Below are positions 60,709-64,000 of a stretch of DNA of 64,000 bases, piece by piece (the first letter of the stretch is position 1; each line of letters starts with the position of its first letter). Both the position numbers and the translations under genes were made by a program. The stretch spans positions 2,852,001 through 2,916,000 of the forward strand of contig NZ_SGWX01000001.1 in the NCBI RefSeq assembly GCF_004216535.1, given 5' to 3'. Below the pieces are notes generated by a model. It did not search any database. It saw nothing but the letters and a program-made list of their open reading frames with translations, and was not told the origin of the DNA. This stretch comes from Xylanimonas ulmi. GTDB lineage: Bacteria > Actinomycetota > Actinomycetes > Actinomycetales > Cellulomonadaceae.

Positions 60709-62253
60709 TCAGACCCGCTCGCGCTTCGGCTCGGCGTGCGCGCCGGCCACCTCGGCGCTGACGCGCCGCTCGCGGCGGCGCAGCCACAGTCCGGCCAGCA
60801 CGACGACGACGATGGCCCCGTAGGCGAGGGCCGCGAACGGCCGCGACACCAGGTAGGTCAGGTCGCCCTGGCTGATGGCGAGCGAGCGGCGCAGCCGGTC
60901 CTCGGCCATCGGCCCCAGGATCATGCCGACCACCATGGGCGCCACCGGATACCCGAAGCGGCGCATGAACAACCCGAGCACCCCGATGCCCAGCAGCAGC
61001 AGCACATCCACGGGCGCGAAGTTCACGGCGTAGGAGCCCAGGGCGCCGAACAGCAGGATGCCCGAGTACAGGTAGTGCCGCGGGATCTGCAGGATGCGCA
61101 CCCACATGCCCACCAGGGGCAGGTTGAGCACGACGAGCATGACGTTGCCGATATACAGCGAGGCGATGAGCGCCCACACCAGCGCCGACTGGTTGGTCAG
61201 CAGCAGCGGGCCCGGCTGGATCCCGTAGGACTGGAACGCGGCGATGATGATGGCGGCGGTCGCCGTCGTCGGCAGGCCGAGGGTCAGCAGCGGGACGAGC
61301 ACGCCCGCCGCGGCCGCGTTGTTCGCGGCCTCGGGCCCCGCCACGCCCTCGATCGCGCCCTTGCCGAACTGCTTCGCGCGGGGGCCGGCGACGCGCCGCT
61401 CGGCGGCGTACGACAGGAAGGTGGCCACGTCGGCGCCGCCCGCGGGGATGGTGCCCACGGGGAACCCGATGGCGGTTCCGCGCAGCCAGGGCCGCCACGA
61501 GCGCCGCCAGTCCTCGCGCCGCATCCAGGTGCGCCAGCCCTTCTCGATCGGGATGACGCGCACGGGTCCGTGCCGCAGCCGCGAGGCGATGTGTAGCGCC
61601 TCCCCCACCGCGAACAGGCCGACCGCCACGACGACGACGTCGACGCCGTCGGCGAGGTTGGGCACACCGAAGGTGAAGCGCTGCTGGCCGGTGAGCGTGT
61701 CTGTGCCGACCAGGCCCAGGAACAGCCCGAGCGCCAACGCCGCGATGCCGCGGGAGACCGACGAGCCCAGCAGCGCCCCCACGGTGATGAACGCGACGAC
61801 CATCAGAGCCAGGTAGTCGGGCTCGCCGAGCCGCACGGCCCAGCGCGCCACGACCGGGGCGAGGAACGTCAGCGCGACCGTGGCGATCGAGCCCGCCACG
61901 AACGACCCGATGGCGGCCGTGGCCAGCGCGGCGGCGCCGCGCCCGGCCAGCGCCATCTTGTGGCCCTCGAGCGCGGTGACGATCGAGGCGGACTCACCCG
62001 GCGTGTTGAGCAGGATCGACGTCGTCGACCCGCCGTACATGCCCCCGTAGTAGATGCCGGCGAACACGATGAGCGCCGCCGCCGGGTCGAGCGAGTACGT
62101 CAGCGGCAACAGCAGCGCGATGGTCATCGCGGGGCCGATGCCGGGCAGCACACCGACGGCGGTGCCCACGAACACGCCGAACAGCGCGTACAGCAGGTAC
62201 ATGGGGTGCAGCACGGTCGAGAAGCCCTCGATCAGCGCGGAGAGGTCACCCAT
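60709..62253 (-). CDS. tctA: Tripartite tricarboxylate transporter, large membrane subunit TctA
   Basis: A 514-residue permease subunit with about twelve helices. It contains the TctA signatures [56 protein letters not shown], and [18 protein letters not shown]. It forms the channel with TctB, using ion gradients to import the ligand delivered by TctC. The ATG at 62253 overlaps the tctB end by 8 nt. Confidence 0.96.
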   Translation of the reverse strand: MGDLSALIEGFSTVLHPMYLLYALFGVFVGTAVGVLPGIGPAMTIALLLPLTYSLDPAAALIVFAGIYYGGMYGGSTTSILLNTPGESASIVTALEGHKMALAGRGAAALATAAIGSFVAGSIATVALTFLAPVVARWAVRLGEPDYLALMVVAFITVGALLGSSVSRGIAALALGLFLGLVGTDTLTGQQRFTFGVPNLADGVDVVVVAVGLFAVGEALHIASRLRHGPVRVIPIEKGWRTWMRREDWRRSWRPWLRGTAIGFPVGTIPAGGADVATFLSYAAERRVAGPRAKQFGKGAIEGVAGPEAANNAAAAGVLVPLLTLGLPTTATAAIIIAAFQSYGIQPGPLLLTNQSALVWALIASLYIGNVMLVVLNLPLVGMWVRILQIPRHYLYSGILLFGALGSYAVNFAPVDVLLLLGIGVLGLFMRRFGYPVAPMVVGMILGPMAEDRLRRSLAISQGDLTYLVSRPFAALAYGAIVVVVLAGLWLRRRERRVSAEVAGAHAEPKRERV

Positions 62254-62788
62254 GGAAGAGACCGACTCCCCTCAGCAACGGTCCGGGAGGCAGGCTCAGG
62301 CCGAGCATGCCGCCGAACACCAGTTGGATGGCCAGGGCCAGGGCGACGGCGATCAGCACGGCCTTCCACCACGGCCGGGCGCCGAGCGTCACCGCCGCCC
62401 CGGCGAACAGCAGCGACCCCGCCACGGGCCACCCGGCGACGTTGATGACCAGGATGTGCGCGACGAACACGCCCACGAGGATCACCACCGTGCGCCAGTC
62501 GGTCCGCACGGCCATGTCGACGTCCTCGCCGCCCTCCTCCTCGCCGAGCCGCCCCCGCAGCGCCTGCGCGGCCACCACGGCGCCGGCGACGAGCATGAGC
62601 GCGCCCACAAGGAACGGGAAGGCGCGCGGCCCGAGCGTGTTGGCCGACCCCGGCACCACGATCCGGCGCGCGTCCAGGAGCACGAACCCTCCCGCCAGGG
62701 CGATCACCCCCGAGAAGCCGAGCTCGCCCAGGCGCCGGCCGCGCGATCGGCGCCGTTGCGCCGTCGCGACGGACAGGTCCGAGCTCAC
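62246..62788 (-). CDS. tctB: Tripartite tricarboxylate transporter, small membrane subunit TctB
   Basis: A 180-residue, four-helix TctB. The typical pattern of two helix pairs is separated by a charged loop (RGRLGEEEGGEDVDMAVRTDWR). The GTG at 62788 overlaps the tctC stop by 4 nt. The order tctC-tctB-tctA is canonical. Confidence 0.92.
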   Translation of the reverse strand: MSSDLSVATAQRRRSRGRRLGELGFSGVIALAGGFVLLDARRIVVPGSANTLGPRAFPFLVGALMLVAGAVVAAQALRGRLGEEEGGEDVDMAVRTDWRTVVILVGVFVAHILVINVAGWPVAGSLLFAGAAVTLGARPWWKAVLIAVALALAIQLVFGGMLGLSLPPGPLLRGVGLFHG

Positions 62789-63816
62789 TTGACGAGCCCG
62801 ATGTCCTTGAGCACGCCCTGGATCTCGGTGATGTTGCCCGCGAGATAGGTGTCGAACTCGTCGCCCGCGAGGAACGCGTCGGCCCAGCCCTTCTCCTCCA
62901 GCGTGCCGCGCCACGACGGCGACTGCGCGAGGCCGGTCACCAGCTCGATGAGCCGGTCACGCTGCGCGTCGTCGACCGACCCGGGCGCCACGACGCCGCG
63001 CCAGTTGGTCAGCTCGACGTCGTACCCCGACTCGATCAGGGTCGGGACGTCGGGCAGCAGCGCGTCGCGCTCGGCGCCCGAGACGGCCAGCGCCCGCAGC
63101 GCGCCCGCGTTGACCTGCTCCGCGTACTCGCTGATGCCTGAGACGCCCGCGTCGACGTTGTTGCCCAGCAACGCCGCGAGCGACTCGCCGCCGCCCGAGT
63201 AGGCGACGTAGTTGAGTGTGTCGCCCACGGCCTCAGGCGTGACGCCGGCGGCCTTGAGGACCAGCGCGGCCAGGATGTGGTCGGTGCCGCCGGCTGAGCC
63301 GCCCGTGACCGTCACGGCCTTGCCGCGCGCCACGACGTCGTCGACCAGGTCCCCGATCGTCTCGTAGGGCGAGTCCGCCGGGACGACGATGACCTCTTGC
63401 TCCTCGGTGAGCCGGGCGATGGGTGTGGTGTCCTCGATCCGGGCCTGCGCCTGGTTGGTCTCGACGGCGCCGACCATGACCAGGCCCATGACCAGCAGCG
63501 TGTTCGGGTCGTTCGACGCGGCGATGTTCGCCAGGCCGACGGTGCCGCCGGCCCCGCCGACGTTGGAGACCGACACGCTCGCGGCGAGGTCCTCGGCCTC
63601 CAGCCCCGCCTGCATGGCCCGTCCGGTCTGGTCCCAGCCCCCGCCCGGGTCGGCGGGGACGACGATGCTGAGTTTCGTGATCGCTCCGGCGTCGTCCGAC
63701 TCCCCCGACGCCCCCTGGTCGCCCGACGACAACGCCGAGCAGCCCGCGAGCGCGACCCCGAGGCCGATGGCAAGCGGCGCGGATACGGCCGCGCGGACGG
63801 TCCTGACCTGGCGCAT
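62785..63816 (-). CDS. tctC: Tripartite tricarboxylate transporter, substrate-binding lipoprotein TctC
   Basis: A 343-residue binding protein. Lipobox LAGC (Cys26) follows a basic hydrophobic leader. The Bug/TctC signatures are IVVPADPGGGWDQTGRAMQAGLE, VSNVGGAGGTVGLANIA, and VTGGSAGGTDHILAALVLKAAG. It captures a carboxylate such as citrate or another tricarboxylate outside the cell; the ligand is not deducible. First gene of the operon. The upstream region holds several dyads and may be shared with a divergent gene. Confidence 0.95.
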   Translation of the reverse strand: MRQVRTVRAAVSAPLAIGLGVALAGCSALSSGDQGASGESDDAGAITKLSIVVPADPGGGWDQTGRAMQAGLEAEDLAASVSVSNVGGAGGTVGLANIAASNDPNTLLVMGLVMVGAVETNQAQARIEDTTPIARLTEEQEVIVVPADSPYETIGDLVDDVVARGKAVTVTGGSAGGTDHILAALVLKAAGVTPEAVGDTLNYVAYSGGGESLAALLGNNVDAGVSGISEYAEQVNAGALRALAVSGAERDALLPDVPTLIESGYDVELTNWRGVVAPGSVDDAQRDRLIELVTGLAQSPSWRGTLEEKGWADAFLAGDEFDTYLAGNITEIQGVLKDIGLVK

Positions 63817-63896
63817 GACTCCTCCTCGAGTCCCGGGCCGGGCGTCGTCGCCACGGCCGTACGGGCACGCTAGGCGGCCCCCGCACGCCGCTCGGG

Positions 63897-63949
63897 CTTA
63901 CGGTCGTAAGGGACGTTCTGGTCATTGTGGTGACGGCAAGACTCACCAC
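63897..63949. promoter_or_regulatory. Dyads upstream of tctC
   Basis: cttac-4-gtaag (63897-63910) and gtggtga-9-tcaccac (63927-63949) lie in the 160-nt region upstream of tctC. tct operons are often controlled by a divergent two-component system, so these are candidate regulator sites. Confidence 0.35.
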
Positions 63950-63977
63950 CCCGCTGTGGTGTGAGCCACACTGGGGC

Positions 63978-64000
63978 ATGGTCCGGGCGACGTCGCTGCG
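63978..64000 (+). CDS. Possible start of a divergent gene (partial)
   Basis: ATG 63978 opens a frame MVRATSLR that runs off the window. Position and direction fit a tctD/tctE-type sensor or regulator divergent from tctC, but only eight codons are visible and no ribosome binding site is clear. Confidence 0.2.

Overview
The window comes from a very high-G+C actinobacterium. Third codon positions are almost all G or C, and GTG or TTG starts, 1-4 nt gene overlaps and TANNNT -10 boxes placed directly before start codons are common. The gene content fits order Micrococcales, perhaps near Cellulomonas or its relatives. That placement is inference from style and synteny, not from a marker gene. I saw no tRNA, rRNA, phage, insertion sequence or CRISPR array.

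Layout. 1-3.9 kb: the 3' end of a monomeric isocitrate dehydrogenase gene, a small membrane protein, an esterase lipoprotein and a DUF4143-type ATPase flanked by a short repeat. 3.9-7.3 kb: purL and two small membrane proteins. 7.3-14.1 kb: a lipid module (acyl-CoA oxidase/dehydrogenase and TetR regulator, divergent from thiolase, FabG4-like reductase and MaoC-like hydratase) resembling the Mycobacterium tuberculosis Rv0241c-Rv0244c locus. 14.2-17.6 kb: an amidase and a two-component system. 17.8-21.3 kb: a sulfur module in which a cysteine-desulfurase-like enzyme and a divergent rhodanese-metZ pair are each preceded by a SAM riboswitch of a different type. 21.3-28.1 kb: mixed genes (two coiled-coil proteins, an AraC-type DNA-binding protein, orphan NrdI, a radical SAM/SPASM protein, an MBL hydrolase).

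28.1-38.4 kb: purine genes purQS, purC-purD and purA, all on the minus strand. They are interrupted by an IclR / ferredoxin-reductase / cytochrome P450 / substrate-binding-protein cassette and an alcohol dehydrogenase. 38.6-45.3 kb: two STAS anti-anti-sigma factors and a PAS-GAF-PP2C-ATPase phosphatase (a partner-switching set), with a sortase-anchored NPCBM/beta-helix surface protein between them. 45.5-46.5 kb: class II fructose-bisphosphate aldolase.

46.8-54.4 kb: a complete eight-gene relative of the uncharacterised Escherichia coli yhf operon (yhfZ-Y-U-T-php-S-X-W), tightly coupled and carrying rare TTA codons. This is the most interesting poorly understood system here. It encodes a regulator, a PRD protein, a transporter and four enzyme-like proteins for an unknown substrate.

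54.5-64 kb: an RNA methyltransferase with a long inverted repeat at its 5' end, purT, a DedA protein, a HAD phosphatase, a YwiC-like membrane protein, pyrE, an SDR and a complete tripartite tricarboxylate transporter tctCBA. The last bases may begin a divergent gene.

Three small-scale patterns recur: short tandem duplications that include stop codons at gene 3' ends, leaderless-type starts, and TAGACT -10 boxes upstream of pur genes.
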